Part shown: positions 13,401 to 25,280 of the stretch, piece after piece
Layout of the letters: each line of letters opens with the position of its first letter
How positions within the stretch are numbered: position 1 is the first letter of the stretch
Source: Blastobasis lacticolella
Taxonomy: Eukaryota > Arthropoda > Insecta > Lepidoptera > Blastobasidae
Reading direction: 5' to 3'
Assembly: GCA_905147135.1 (NCBI GenBank)
Contig: LR990052.1
Span: 14,756,200-14,820,199, forward strand
Length of the DNA: 64,000 bases
The notes under the pieces: generated by a model
The model's database searches: none
Told to the model about the DNA's origin: nothing
The model's input: the letters and a program-made list of their open reading frames with translations, nothing else
Made by a program: the position numbers and the translations under genes

Positions 13401-16400
13401 AAAAACTACAGTGCCACCTTATCTGAACCGGTGGTAAAAGCTGGAACTAAGTGTCGCCATATTGAAATGCCATGTCAATCCCAACAACAGCGACGCTGCC
13501 ACCGGGTCAATTAAGTATGTCGCACTATACACTTGTACTTTAAAATGTTTTTATCCTCTTATATTTGACAGCCTACTCAAGGCCATTGTATCTCCCGCGT
13601 CTAGTATCTAGTGGTAATATATGGGTATGAAATAGATAAAGAGATTGTGATTATCTTTTTCATTAAACGCCTGTCATGTGGTACTGTTTACTATGTTTTG
13701 GGTGCTTAATGGGCGAATAAGCAATAATCCTAATGATTGATGATAATCCACGATTTATATACATGAAAATACTACAATTACGCTAAACGTCTGCGGGTAC
13801 GTCATCACGTCATCATATTCTGAGGTGTTCGCTTGGACGAACACTACTACCCCTAACTATTACTTCTACCGAGCAACAACGTCTGCATTGCTATGTGTTA
13901 TATTCCGGTTTGAAGGATAAGAGGTAGCTAAAGAAGTAGCTAGCACAATAATAGGCAAGAGGCAATAATAACATCTTAGTCCTCAGAGTCAACGCACCTA
14001 CGATTCTGCATTCCAATCGTGGAATTTACCGTTTACAGTTACCGCTTTTGGGCTCTCTGCATGGAGAGTCTGCTGGATATAGGTCATCCCGAATCAACAC
14101 CATTGGTCATGGATCTGATATGTATGAATGTGGAAGAGGCAAAAGATGTGTGTTAGAATTGTAGATTATGGCACTCGAGAGTTACTGCTTACCTATCTGT
14201 CGTGTGTGTAGGGCATAAGAGTGCCTACCCTAGATTGTCTTGCTAGAGTGTGTCAAGTCTTCAAAATATAGGTACCTAACCTCATTACAAACATTTCCAG
14301 TGACGTCGGCGACTACGAGTTCATGTCCACCGGCACCGTCGCCGAATTGAAATTCGACGTCGTCAACATGAGTGCCACAGACGACTTCAGATCCTTTGGC
14401 TTCGAGGCGTCTGTCGAGTTCGTCAGGCTAGAGGCCATGTGCGAGAGCTCGCACAAAGTACACGGCGCCAGCGGCGAACTGAGACTGTCTTCTTCTGCAC
14501 CTATGGCTGACGTGGTAAGTGAGATTGCTAATTACAACTGGTGTTTGTAATTCTAACGTCTGTGATTCTAATATTCTATGACAGAGCTTCAATATGGTTT
14601 ATAGTGCAACAAAGTTATCTGACCCACTGTTGTTCAATTTCAACATGACATTTTAAAATGGCGACACTTCGGCTGGTTGGTTTCAGCTTTGGCCACCGGG
14701 TCAGATGAGTTTGTGGCAGTATATGGCTCAGGAAAGTGATCTCATAAGACACATGTTTGCGACTTCTTTTTAATATATTTACAACAGAGGAGACCTTAAT
14801 ATGTATTAATAGATTTGTGAATCCATACCTATTTTGTAGTGACTATAGGTACATACATTCATAGAAACTGTAAACACTTAAGTTTATCATCGAATAGATA
14901 CAAAACTGATGAAAATATATTATCTTTCTATGCTGTAGCTTGGGGCAGACTGCCTTTCGTACTTTGTGGCAATACGCAATTAAATTGTTTTTTATAAGCA
15001 AGAATAACTTTTCAGGAGCGCTGTGAACGGCGTCCCTGGGTTATAGACCCGTCTCCAGGCCGTTACCTGTACCTCCAAATCCGAGGGAGCATCATCAGAG
15101 AACCAGAGCTCGACAACTTCACCCTACTCAATAATATCACCGTGGCTCCTGACCTGAGACACTTGTGTAGGACACCAAATCGCTTAGCTGTATATGCTGG
15201 AGGACTTTCCCCGATATTCATTTGCCCTGACCCTCCGGAAGAAGAGGTAAATACTTGTTGTTATTCACAATGTAAGCATAAAGTGCATTTTAATAGAAAA
15301 AGACTAAGCAATGGGGTTTTACGTAAAAAGTAAATGGTGTAGTTCGGCGTGCCTTATACTAGGTGGCGCTGCTTAGACAGGATTCTCAAGTATTGAATTT
15401 GGTAACCGAAGTTACTCGGAAAGGTCTTTCGTGAAAAGATACTGAGGTTTAGTACATTTTCTGAGAAGATAGCGCAAAATGTCTACATTTTTATAGATCT
15501 AACGGCCTCGTTTTGGTTAATTTTTGAGAATCGCGTTAAATCAACGCCATCTATTACCATTGAGCGCGATAACGATGATACTACATGTGACGTAAAAAGG
15601 AACTAACAAAGCGCCAATAGAGAAAGTATATTTCCTAAAAAAGGCAACTGGCGCCCCCTCACGGTCGTTATTATCGTTGTAGCGCTGAAGAATAACACCA
15701 TCACGGGGTGTCAATATGCCATTGTTTACCTACATCACAATAGCTGAGTTTTCCAAAATAATGATTCAAGCTAGACAAACAACCTAAACTCGGAAATGAA
15801 ATTCAAGATCAAAAGTATAAACATATTGCCACTATTAAATATAAACCCTAGAGGTTGGTTGGTTTTAATATTCATACGTTTTTATTTCATTTTGAATGTG
15901 CTAATTTTCATAAAATTGCAATTTATTTATTTATTCGTATGGCATTAATAGCCGAGTCGCTAATTATAACCTAGGTAATTAATTAACACTAAAGCTAAAA
16001 GTAAATATCTAAATTTAGATATCAAATTGCAATGATTTTAAATAATTCGCCCCTTAGGTCTATTTTTATAGTGGCAATGTGTTTACATTTTTGATCTTGA
16101 ATTTCATCTGCGAATATAGTTACCATCAGGTGGACCGTACAACTGCCATCATATTTATATAGGTCAAAGCCTTAAGTATTTCAGAATGTCAATTAACGTA
16201 ATGCATTTTATTCCCTAAAACTTAAGTATGAAGACATAGTGGAAGTATTCTCCGACGGTTGGTCCAAAGAAGTGGATCCATTGGCTCGTCATGTCTTGGC
16301 GCCACCTCCAGCTCCCGACAGGTTCGACCTGGACTGGCCCAGGTCTTTGGCAGTGGAGCTGATTGCTTTCGACCCGGGATCTTATTACGTCACCTGGCTG

Positions 16401-18439
16401 GAACTCTCCAGAAGGTATGTCAGCTGTCGCTGTATCGTACTACCTAATAGGTATTACACATGCGAAGTTTATTTTAGTTGTTGAAAACTTCAATCATTAA
16501 AATATGCCAAGCTCTTTTGTTTGCATACAAGAATACGTACATCAAGAAAGATTACAACATAGCGCTTAACTGAGAAGATCGTGCGGTATGATAGCAGTAA
16601 GGACGGGGACCTATCTGACGAAGCTCGCTGAATGCTCATGGTAATTACGTCACTAAGCGAGCCCCCTTCCACGCCCCGTCCATGACGCTTCCATATCTCA
16701 GCAGTCACTAATCTGTACTCGTAGCTACTAAATCATTTAGTCGATCGTACCTAGAATTTTACTTACATTAAACCGCATTCTGCGCAATCTAGATAAGGTC
16801 AAGATTCTTTCATTAATAATTTCCTTCCCACATTTCCAGACACTCGAACACCCAGAACGGCGTATACGCCATGTCAGGGGAGTGCGAGTACCGCTGCGAG
16901 TCGCTTGACGCCTGCATCGCGCCTGCGCTCTGGTGCGATGGCATCGCTCAGTGTCCTCACGGGGAAGACGAGAGGCTGTCGCAGTGTTCAGCCCTCCTGA
17001 GGGTGCCAGCACAGTATGCGGCAGCCTTCCTGGCGCTGGCTGTGCTGTCGGCCCTAGCTATGGTAAGCATCAAGATTGTAGTAATAGCTAGACATTTGAC
17101 TAACTTCTGGCGTCACTGGGGACTGACGATGTGACCGAAGATGACTGTTCGGTATGCTTAACTTTTAGTTAAGAATTTATTCGTTTATCCAGTTTCTATC
17201 GGTGGAAACCTATAATTGGCTCTATGCTGCCAGTATTATTTTCTTAGCTTTCCTTAAGTAAATAAAATAAAAAAAAGATTGTACATACCTACACTGTTTA
17301 GGTATAATATACCCGTAAGTGCTGCGTCTTCGCTCTAGTGCGCCGCAACGAACGAGCGGTTCTTGTAGTGCTCGGCCCTCCTAAGAGGCCAAGCACAGCA
17401 CGCTTTATTGGTTCTGGCTAAGCTAGAAAACTGTTTTAAACAAGGTTCCCTAGTCACAATTCGAAAAAATTCAATAGTCATGCAATGATCGCCATCTCGC
17501 TTGAGGATAAGCAAAGACGCCACAGGAGCTTGCCTGTGTAGAATCAGGTTATTCTCACTGGTTACTGGCATTGAAGGTGTCCAGATTTATATCGGTCAAG
17601 GTACACACACGCAGGCAATGCATTCTAATCCCTTCTAAAAGTGGGAAATTGGGAATCGAATATGCGAACCTATCAAAGCTAATTAGACATTAGAGAGGGC
17701 CTTACTATCAGATGAGTTGTTTGAGTGTTTCGCTGAACATAGTCTAGTCGATGTAACTATTTACAGCTATACTCAATAAACTCATCTGATAGTAAAGAAC
17801 CCCAAGTACGTTATCAGAAATAATATAATAGGTAATCGTACTGGCTATCTTACCTATCCATCAAATTCGGAAGACATCAGAGCATAGTACTGTCAAGATT
17901 GTTCTTTTGCGGCAAAAATAGTTACGGATATGGCAACTATCCACGCTGATTCAGATAATCTAGGTATTAGATTATGAATTGGGTTTGCCGCTGGGGATTC
18001 TGAGACCGGTTGAACAATCTCGGAAGCCTATTGTCATTTCGTGATAGTTGGTATATTATTATGCGATTAGCAATAGACCTCTGAAAAAAAGATAATGTTG
18101 TCTATATTGATCACTTTTTACAAGCTTTTCATTGGTTTCATTTATCCCATTCAGTAGAACAGGATGGAAGTCGCAATAATTTTAGATGTAAGTAGAAACT
18201 GTCGATAAGGCACCAAGGATATCTATGTGGACCTATATAGTTTTTTGTAATAGTTAAACCGAGCTATTTTTCTATCAAATCTTGATATATGCCTGTCCCA
18301 CAATATTTATTTACCATTTTACTCATTACAGATAGCCGTAGCTCGCTCCTGCCGACGGCGCCGGTCGGCATTGCAGCAGCGCCTCAAAAGCATGTCTTCA
18401 GAAACGGCCATATTCGACGAAAAAGAAGTGATTTGCTGA
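7494..18439 (+). CDS. CUB and LDL-receptor class A transmembrane protein, 3' part (11 exons)
   Basis: Exons joined by GT-AG introns with matching phase: 7494-7785, 8003-8592, 10447-10802, 11091-11324, 11824-12012, 12481-12684, 14301-14514, 15016-15246, 16227-16414, 16840-17062, 18332-18439. They give 2829 bases, 942 residues plus TGA. The first exon encodes the second half of a CUB-like domain (LFDSFTLGRFTSF, CPDGYMQI, WCGTSWGP). Exon 2 holds a full CUB (CRLQSPNYPGVYPRNLTCYY, YVTVYDGYTTRDP, FCGGG, LLVEFTTSPFG). Exons 3-8 encode cysteine-rich CUB-like modules (for example LNIWDGP). Exon 10 carries an LDL receptor class A module (CDG...CPHGEDE) and then a hydrophobic segment, AAAFLALAVLSALAM, read as a membrane anchor. 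The last exon is a short tail with a CRRRR basic cluster next to the membrane, so topology is probably type I. A possible AATAAA lies at 18600. No start codon or signal peptide is visible; the 5' exons are missing. Family function and ligand are not known to me. The gene model is strong, the orthologue name is not. Confidence 0.9.
9100..9170 (-). repeat. Jockey-type LINE 3' UTR fragment
   Basis: The plus strand reads GGGCGATCAGGCAAGCAGGT then CACCTAATAGAAAGTTGTCACCG. This is the approximate reverse complement of 26115-26160, the 3' UTR of a Jockey-like remnant. It lies in intron 2 of the CUB gene. Confidence 0.45.
12823..12930. repeat. Short foldback element in CUB-gene intron 6
   Basis: CTAATTGGCAACAGTCGTACGA at the left pairs with a near-complement ending in ACCGTTGCCAATTAG at about 12905-12922, with two or three mismatches. 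The outer AAGGCG and CGCC parts pair less well. It resembles a small MITE; no family is recognised. Confidence 0.5.
13086..13263. mobile_element. Foldback MITE, family A copy 1 (GTACCTATCGTTTT core)
   Basis: This is a near-perfect hairpin about 178 bp long. The left arm contains CATAATATATGTATGAAGCC, GTGAACCGGATGGAGTGC and AAAACGATAGGTAC; the right arm carries their reverse complements (GTACCTATCGTTTT, GCACTCCATC, GTTCACGGCTT, ACATATATTATG). The outer ends read TACAGG...TGTT and AACACCCTTTA, as in insect elements inserting at TA. It lies in CUB-gene intron 6. A second copy with its core inverted is at about 46985-47155. Confidence 0.8.
13409..13527. mobile_element. Foldback MITE, family B copy 1 (CTGACCCGGTG termini)
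   Basis: The left end is CAGTGCCACCTTATCTGA followed by ACCGGTGG. The right end is CCACCGGGTCAATTAAGTA then a degenerate CACTA. A TA precedes the left end. It is about 120 bp long and shares its termini with 14603-14720 and 29041-29160. The TA-flanked CAGT terminus resembles Tc1/mariner-derived MITEs. It is the most decayed of the three copies. Confidence 0.7.
14100..14230 (+). pseudogene. RTE-like LINE C-terminal remnant
   Basis: ATGAATGTGGAAGAGGCAAA, then a region matching R-x-x-W and ending GTAGGGCATAAGAGTGCC, resembles the tail M-x-VEEA-K-V-x-x-D-R of RTE-type reverse transcriptases. A better copy is at about 38075-38190. It lies in CUB-gene intron 6 just upstream of exon 7 and is broken by stops. 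Confidence 0.4.
14603..14720. mobile_element. Foldback MITE, family B copy 2
   Basis: The left end is AGTGCAACAAAGTTATCTGA followed by CCC. The right end is CCACCGGGTCAGATGAGTTT then GTGGCAGTA. Both arms match family B. It lies 89 bases downstream of CUB exon 7, in intron 7. Confidence 0.7.
15798..16105. mobile_element. Foldback element with about 37-bp terminal inverted repeats
   Basis: GAAATTCAAGATCAAAAGTA followed by TAAACATATTGCCACTAT at 15798-15835 pairs with ATAGTGGCAATGTGTTTACA and TTTTTGATCTTGAATTTC at about 16068-16105. The arms differ at only a few sites. The 230-bp interior is AT-rich with no open frame. It is a MITE-like element in CUB-gene intron 8, about 120 bases upstream of exon 9. 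Confidence 0.75.
17702..17795. mobile_element. Short foldback with 17-bp perfect inverted ends
   Basis: TTACTATCAGATGAGTT at 17702-17718 is the exact reverse complement of 17779-17795. The 60-bp interior has no open frame. The length and perfect ends suggest a very small MITE in the last intron of the CUB gene. Confidence 0.65.
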
Positions 18440-21400
18440 CCAAGCGAGGACTCCGTGCGATATGTCGAGGTAGACAGGGTTACCACTGTCTGAATCGATT
18501 GCTCGGAGTCCAAACGTCAAACTATTGTTCAATTGAATATTGAAAATCAATTTAGGATGAATTTAACGAATTCTTGTCTTAGTCGGTTGGAGGTTAAGCA
18601 ATAAATAACCATCTGAAGGCCAGCTTAGATTATTGGAGACTGTTTTTTTCGGCCAATACCAATGTGCAAATAATGGGCAACCTATTCATCTGTTATAGTC
18701 CCTATAAAAAGATGAATAGGTTGCTCGTTACGAATCCTTTTGGAATATCTATGTACGGTTATTATCACAAAGGGAATGCCAAAAATAGAAGAACATTTGT
18801 GACTGGCTTAGTCTAATAGTCTGATGGTAGCATAGATTAAGAATCAGTCTGAGGACGATAGCAAATTACCCTCAAATTTACCCGATAACTATATTAAAAT
18901 TTTGAATCTATGGTTCTTGAAAATGAATTTGTGTTAAACTAAATTCATTTAAATGTTGAATATAGAATAGAAGACATTGTAAATATCGATAACATTTATG
19001 TAGTTACCTTATGATGAATATTTGGGCAATGGTTGCTGGAAAAATTGAACGTACCTCTATATTTCGGACCAAGTGCGCTCGATCGGTTGCCAAATAAAAC
19101 GAAGTAGGTATGTGTATGAGATTTATTTTATGTTGATGGAAAATGTATTGCGAAACCAGATTGAGGTTCAAATTGAATAGATGACTGATAAATAATTGAT
19201 ATGAGGTTATTTAAGTTACTTCGTCCTAGTAAAATGTAAAACGAGAGCAATTTACTTTATACTGAGGATAGGTACAGAAGCACTCTTCTGCAAATCAAAC
19301 ATGGTATATACTCTTCAAACATTACCTACTTAATTCATTAAATGCAAATAAATAAATACTCTGACTTCAATTCAAATTCAAGTAAATCATCTGAACCTTA
19401 CTCTAACAAAAGATATCCAAACTAATCCTAACTAAAGATAAAAATTTGGCCTAGGTCCTCCGATCTAAGCCTTACTTTCATTGCCTAAAGTCTGTTCAGG
19501 CAGAGTTTACAAAAATAGAATAAATACTAAACTCGTTACAATCGCTGCCCTCTCGTTATTTTTACTTGTAAATAACGATAGAGAAAATAATAAAAGGCGG
19601 GTTTTAATGTCGCAAAAGTCTTATGTAGGTACATACGTACGCTTGTAGGGTTTCCATTTTGCATTTTTAAACAATTGAAGTGTTTTCGCCATACTAAACG
19701 GCAATTTATCGGCCTATTTTATGGCTACAGTCTTTCGTACATTACAGAAATTGTCATAATATTGTCAAGATCAACGCTGCTGCGAGACTCGCAATATCAT
19801 GCGGCTGGGCAATAAAGCCACATAAATCTACAAAATTTTATAATGCGACACTTTTCTTTATTCTTGTTGAACAGACTTTAGCACTGTTATTGACATACCT
19901 CTCCTCTAGACTCCTTTCAAAATAAAATCGGTACCAAGACACGTTAATCAAGACAAGGGGTACAGTCGGCTAAAAGTGTAGTATAAGCAACATAAGATCG
20001 AAGTTTAGTTTAATTTCAGTGGCACGTTATAAAAATACTTAGTTTTCCGAGTTCTGATAATTGACCCTTTTTAGCAACAAGAGCTCAATCTTCTCAATAT
20101 TTCCTTAATAACGGAAGGTTTTGTCAAAACGGTTAAAGGCGTCTATCATGTTCTTGCTCGAACGTACAATCAGGAAATTAAAAGCTATTCCTGAATAGTT
20201 ACAACAATTATCTTACTTCCTACTCGTACTTTGGGCTCAGGGACCCAAAAGGATCTTGGCCTCCAACATCAAAATGCGCCACTCATTCCAATCCTGAACG
20301 GATTCCTTCTATATGGGCCTCTGAAAATTTGACAAATCCTTCATAATTTCATCACCCATCCATCGGCCCCTATAACGACGTCGGTCCTCTGACTCTTCTA
20401 TTCTCTCCACTTCTCGCAGCCTTTTAAATATTACGATTGAAATTGTAATTCAAGTTGTTATAATACACTAATTATTGGCACACAATGCCTCACAAGGTAA
20501 AATGCACAATCAAGTATGAATTGAGTATGATTGACCGGTCGACTCGAGCCACATTTCGAGTTAAACCATTGCGATTGTGATTGACAATGTGTAAATAAAT
20601 AAATTTTGTAGTTGCTAGTCAAGATTTGTTGTTAAAATATCGATTGTTTAGGCAGTAGCATATTCAATATATCGATATGGCAATAATTTTGTTGAAATTA
20701 AGTTTTCGGAAGACGGAATTTCGATGACTTGTGTTCTTAATGTTACTGTAATTCGTATACGTGATATGAAATTAACTGCCATTTTTGTAAGGACATTCAA
20801 TACTCAATTATCAATAACGGAATGAGTAAATAAATATTAGTCAGACTAAAATTGTTTCGTGTTCAATGTTTGAACATCATTTCGAGAAAATTAGTACCTA
20901 CTCTGTGTATATTTTTGGTATTTTGGGAAAACACGTGTATCTCCTAAATAATTTTAGCAGAAATTTTATGATGAGAAACACGCATCGAAAGCCATATCGA
21001 CACAAATAAGTTTTATTGGTCACAAAAAATATATATTTTGCCTCCAAAAAAATCGAGATCTTATATTTAAAATAAACTACATACCTGACGTCAATATAAT
21101 ACGTATCTAAATCGATTCAAGTGCGATGTAAATAATATTAAAATATTCATATCCTAGGTGTGTATCGAAGTGATATATAAAATTATGTTTGTTTCCTGGG
21201 GAAATTATTAAAGTTTATTATATCGCGTTACCTATTAGTGAAATTGTAGAAACGCTTTGACCAATGTAAGAACAGCCCATTTTGAGAGCGTCATATTCTA
21301 AAATTGTACTAAAAGTGTAGCTAGGGTTGCTCTTATCTCGGTCAAATTAGTCCCTAGAAAAGATAGGAATTAGATAGGAACTGTAAGAAATGGCATTACA

Positions 21401-22339
21401 ATAACTATGAATTTAAGTTTTAAAATATTAGCTAATTGACTTCTTATATTTAATTTTTCGCCTTAGGAGTGATTATTCTGTCTCCTGTGGGATAAGCAAA
21501 TAATTATTCTGTGAAAGAATTGTGGAATATTTTTATCGCTCTAATAATAGTTAAATTAACATTTTATATAAATTCTTTTATATAACATTTTTTTCCCACC
21601 CAAAGATTATCTAGTTTAAATACTACAATGTGTACTTTATAATATTACTTTAAATTTCGGCCATGAATTTGTAGATTTCACTACTATCTAAGTTAGTGGA
21701 AACGGAATAATAAAGGATATAGTGACATTGAAGTTAGAAAACGTTTGTTACGTCTTCCAATTAAGTAATATGTTGGTTAAATAATGCCGGATTTTGTTTT
21801 CCGACGATTGAGTTACGCCACACCTGGCAAGTTGGTTAAATTAACCACAGGTTGTTACCTGGAAGACAATAATGGAGAATAATAGCCGCATATGCAGGTA
21901 ATTTACTAATTTCATGTTCAAGACAAAGATTACGGAGAGTTACGATGATAATAAGAAGTTTTTAAAAATAAAATTATTTACTGCATGACTTGAGTTGTTT
22001 TATTGTGACATTGGAGATATTCTATCGGGTGAGATCGGGGAAATTTTACAAGAAAATGTATTTTTTTTTCATGTGTTATTATATTCATATATTCATATTT
22101 ATTCATTGGTAATATTCATAACATGTCAATTGTTAAAGTTATAAAATGTCACAAATTACATTAATTGTAATACATAAATTTATAATAATCAAATTTCACA
22201 AACAAACATTTTTTACCTATCACTATCACAAGTCATCTTGCACAATAAATACTGTAAAAAAAATTAAACAATTAAATAAAATTCAAATGTCCATTTCCAA
22301 ATAAGAATTTGCATTACATTCAATTGCTATAAATTAAGT
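18440..22339. other. AT-rich intergenic region
   Basis: This is 3.9 kb between the CUB-gene stop and the next LINE. A likely polyadenylation signal AATAAA for the CUB gene is at 18600. A 14-bp perfect hairpin (GCAACCTATTCATC, 18677-18690 with 18711-18724) and a LINE tail remnant (20230-20410) are the only structures seen. No gene was found. Confidence 0.6.
20230..20410 (-). pseudogene. LINE reverse-transcriptase tail remnant
   Basis: The minus strand reads RLREVERIEESEDRRRYRG, then VQDWNEWRILMLEAKILLGP before a stop. This looks like the end of a retrotransposon reverse transcriptase of a type repeated in Lepidoptera (W-N-E-W-R-x-L-x-x-E-A-K). An internal stop breaks it. Recognised by eye. 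Confidence 0.4.
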
Positions 22340-24165
22340 CAGTATTTTAATAATAATAATAATGTTAAATAAAAAATCGATTAGTCATAAAAATCATCAA
22401 GCTTGTAAAACGTTTGCTCAATTAGCCACCACTTTAGTTTTCTTTTAAAGACACTGTCACTGGTAGCCTCGGTTATGGACTTAGGAATGCGATTATATAC
22501 TTTCGGGCCCATTACGTAGGTTATTTTATTTGACTTTGCCAGTCTGCGTGAAATAGGCGCGAGGTCCGTCTTGTTGCGAGTGTTGTATGAGTGGACATCC
22601 TCGTTCCTCTTAAAGAGGGCGAGATTATTCCTCACATACAATGCCGTTTGAAATATAACCAAAGATGGAAGCGTTAGAATTATTTGAGATTTAAAATATG
22701 GCCTTGCAGAGGTATCCTGCGGCACACGAGCGATTGCGCGTACAGCTCGCTTTTGCATTCTAAACGCTCTCTCCCAGTCCGCCGCACTGCCCCACAGCTC
22801 AGTTCCGTATTGCAGCATCGAATGCACTAAGGCGAAGTAGCATGTGCGCACCATCGCAGGAGACACGACGCGCGACAGTCTCCATAGCACGAAGCACGCA
22901 CCACTCAGCCTACCACATAGCCGTTCTATATGTTGCTCCCACGTCAAGCTCCTATCCAAATGGAATCCGAAGAAGTTCGTGGATTCAACTTGCTCGACAC
23001 ATGTCCCACAAGCGTGTACTCTCAGTGGCTTCACCCTTCTTCCTGACAGGTCGAAGTGCAGGAAGTGTGTCTTTGTCAAGTTTAATACAAGACCGTTTAG
23101 TTGAAACCACTGAGACACCCGTGTAGCGGTTTCCGTGAGCTTATCCTCGAGAGCCCCAAGTGATTGAGCAGTAACAACTATTGCCACATCATCAGCATAC
23201 ATATAAACATCCCCGGTGCTTACCGCATCTGGAAGATCGTTAAGAAGAAGGGAAAACAATATATTTGATATGGATGAACCCTGAGCCACGCCCATATTAG
23301 TGGTTATTGGTTCAGACTTGACCTGTCCTCCATGTGCGGTTACAATTTGAGCTCTCTCTCGAAGAAGACTCATAAGGAGAGAGCAAGCTGGACCCTGTAT
23401 CCCGTAGTGGTGCATTTTAGTAGCCAACACGTCGTGATCCGCGACATCGAACGCCTTGGACAGGTCACAGCATAATACTGCTACCTGTTCCCCGCGCTCG
23501 CGGGCACCCACGACGCGGCGCAAAACCTCCCGGGCCAGAGTGACCGTACCACGCCCCGACCAGAGGGCTTAGTGTGAGTTTCGCTTGGATTTTACTTTAC
23601 TATCGCGTTTGCGTTTACGTCGAAATTAGTATGAAGAAAAAAACTTCATTTACGTACCACTAGACGGCGCTATACATTTTTTCATACTAATTTTCACGTA
23701 AACGCAAACGCGATAGTTAAGTAAAATCGAAGCGGAACTCACACTAGGCCCTCTGTATGCATATTGTCGTTCCGATAAGGCATTGGTGTTAACAAGGAAT
23801 GACGTCAGCCGCTCAGATAGACCATACTCAAACACCTTCGCTATCATTGGGATTATCGCGACAGGCCTATAACCGTCTATATCTTCTTTACTACCTTTGC
23901 CCTTAAACAAAGGCGATATTCGGCTTAATTTTAATGCGGATGGGAACACACCTTCTCTCATACAGCGATTGAAAATGTTCGCTAGTCTGGGAGCCAATAC
24001 GTCCGCTGCTGCTTTTAGTGTCAAGACAGACACATTATAAATGTCTTTAGTCGACTTCTGTGCGACACGAGTAGTTATAATACGGTGAACCTCATCAGCC
24101 GTAAAATGACGCAGACGCAAACAGCGATCCGGCGGCGGTCGTGCGGCGCGCAGCTCGGGCAGTAT
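22340..24165 (-). pseudogene. 5'-truncated CR1/Jockey-superfamily LINE, interrupted by a MITE
   Basis: Two frames of one reverse transcriptase flank an insertion. The upstream part (to about 24120) has the KLSRISPLFKGKGS and YRPVAIIPMIAKVFE blocks and reads QYAYR at the break. The downstream part (22381-23560) resumes at SGRGTVTLAREVLRRV and continues through the catalytic LCCDLSKAFD, VAQGSSISN and MYADDVAIV blocks to a normal C-terminus (YNTRNK, YVMGPKVYNRIP) and TAA. The 3' end has an ATT-type microsatellite near 22351. No endonuclease domain is present, and a stop lies just upstream of ELRAARPPPDR, so it is 5'-truncated at about 24165. Apart from the MITE the downstream frame is open, so the insertion is fairly young. 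The clade call is by motif style only. Confidence 0.85.
23562..23754. mobile_element. MITE inserted in a LINE reverse-transcriptase frame
   Basis: This is a 193-bp foldback. AGAGGGCTTAGTGTGAGTT at the left pairs with AACTCACACTAGGCCCTCT at the right. The inner arms also pair (TTTTAC, ACTATCGCG, TTTGCGTTTACGT against CACGTAAACGCAAACGCGAT and AGTTAAGTAAAA). It splits the reverse transcriptase between QYAYR and SGRGTV. The interior includes ACTAGACGGCGCTA and has no frame. Confidence 0.85.
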
Positions 24166-24506
24166 TTACAAATAGGTACTCTCTTACCAATAAAGACTTT
24201 ATATGTACAATACAAGCTTAAGCTCATTAAAATCTTAGGAACCTGTGCAGTTAAGGTATTCATTATTTCAATTTGGGTAATAAAGAAAATCCTGGGGCAC
24301 AACTTATGGCCCCGATTCCATTCCAGCTAATGAAATTTGATTAAAGATCCACCAAATGCCCTGTACAATAAGGACTTATGCTATTGTACATTACATTTTG
24401 TTTATTTATTTATTATTGTAAGTATTTTAAGCCTCGATATAAATCGAATTGACGAAGAAGCACTAACATAATGTTTTAAACTATCGCGGTTATTATCACA
24501 CATTTT

Positions 24507-24637
24507 AAGGGTATGTTCCGGGTTTTCTACCGCGTACCAGGACAGTCGTCCCGTGACCATGATGCATGCGACTGTGTCGAAATATCGGGCTACTCGTCAA
24601 CAAAGGTACGCGGTAGGAAACCCGGAACATACCCTTG
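24507..24637. mobile_element. Foldback element with 31-bp ends (GGGTATGTTCCGGGTTT)
   Basis: AAGGGTATGTTCCGGGTTTT then CTACCGCGTAC at the left pairs with GTACGCGGTAGGAAACCC then GGAACATACCCTT at the right, with one mismatch. The middle is about 70 bp and includes GACAGTCGTCCCGTGACC. A MITE is likely; no target duplication could be fixed. Confidence 0.75.
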
Positions 24638-24663
24638 AAATGAAAGAAGCACTAGTATAGTAC

Positions 24664-24900
24664 CAGTGTGCTTGCGAAATCGATAAGCAACGTTCGTAAA
24701 GCCCGGGAACTGGATGGGTGACCGTTTCGTACTTTGAAGCTACTCGAACTTCAGTACCGCAACGAGCTCGCCATCACCTCTCGTTAGGTGTGCCTTCCTA
24801 ATACCAATGGCGAAGCGTGGTTGACCAATATCTTCCGCTGAATATCCTAAGACTGGTTGAACAGTCTTGAGAGCTGATTGGCACCCCGTGAGGAATTATT
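24664..24900 (+). repeat. 5S-rRNA-like SINE or related interspersed repeat
   Basis: GATAAGCAACGTTCG, then AACTGGATGGGTGACCGTTT, resembles the 3' half of 5S rRNA (GTTAAGCAACGTCGG and TACTTGGATGGGTGACCGCC). Such 5S-derived SINE heads are known in insects. The rest ends near CACCCCGTGAGG. It is not a functional 5S gene because the 5' half is missing. Confidence 0.35.
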
Positions 24901-25280
24901 ATTATACAAATCTAATAATGAGGTCCGTGCGGTAACGGAGCGGTAAGGGTGATAACATGACAGCAATTTCGAGCGCTCTGACGGCCCGTAATTCGACTAA
25001 AGTCTCGTGATAAATAAATAAATAATCATGGACAAATTCACACAGCGCCATCTAGACCCAAACTAAGCAAAGCTTGTACTATGGGTGATGAAGTTAGGTG
25101 ATGAAGTTGTCCAGATTGTTGGCACTGTTTGCGAACACATTGTTAAGCAAAACGTCGCTTAGCCGTACAAAGGACATTGATAAATGGGCGTCTGCCCGCT
25201 CCTTGAATCCCAAAGGTTTCATCCCGGCCTGTACCGCTCCCATCCCATAGAACCCTACTAGATGCTTTAGTCTTTGCAGC

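Noticed and set aside
22842..23126. Plus-strand frames inside the LINE
   Set aside because: Antisense to the reverse-transcriptase frame with its YADD motif; shadows.
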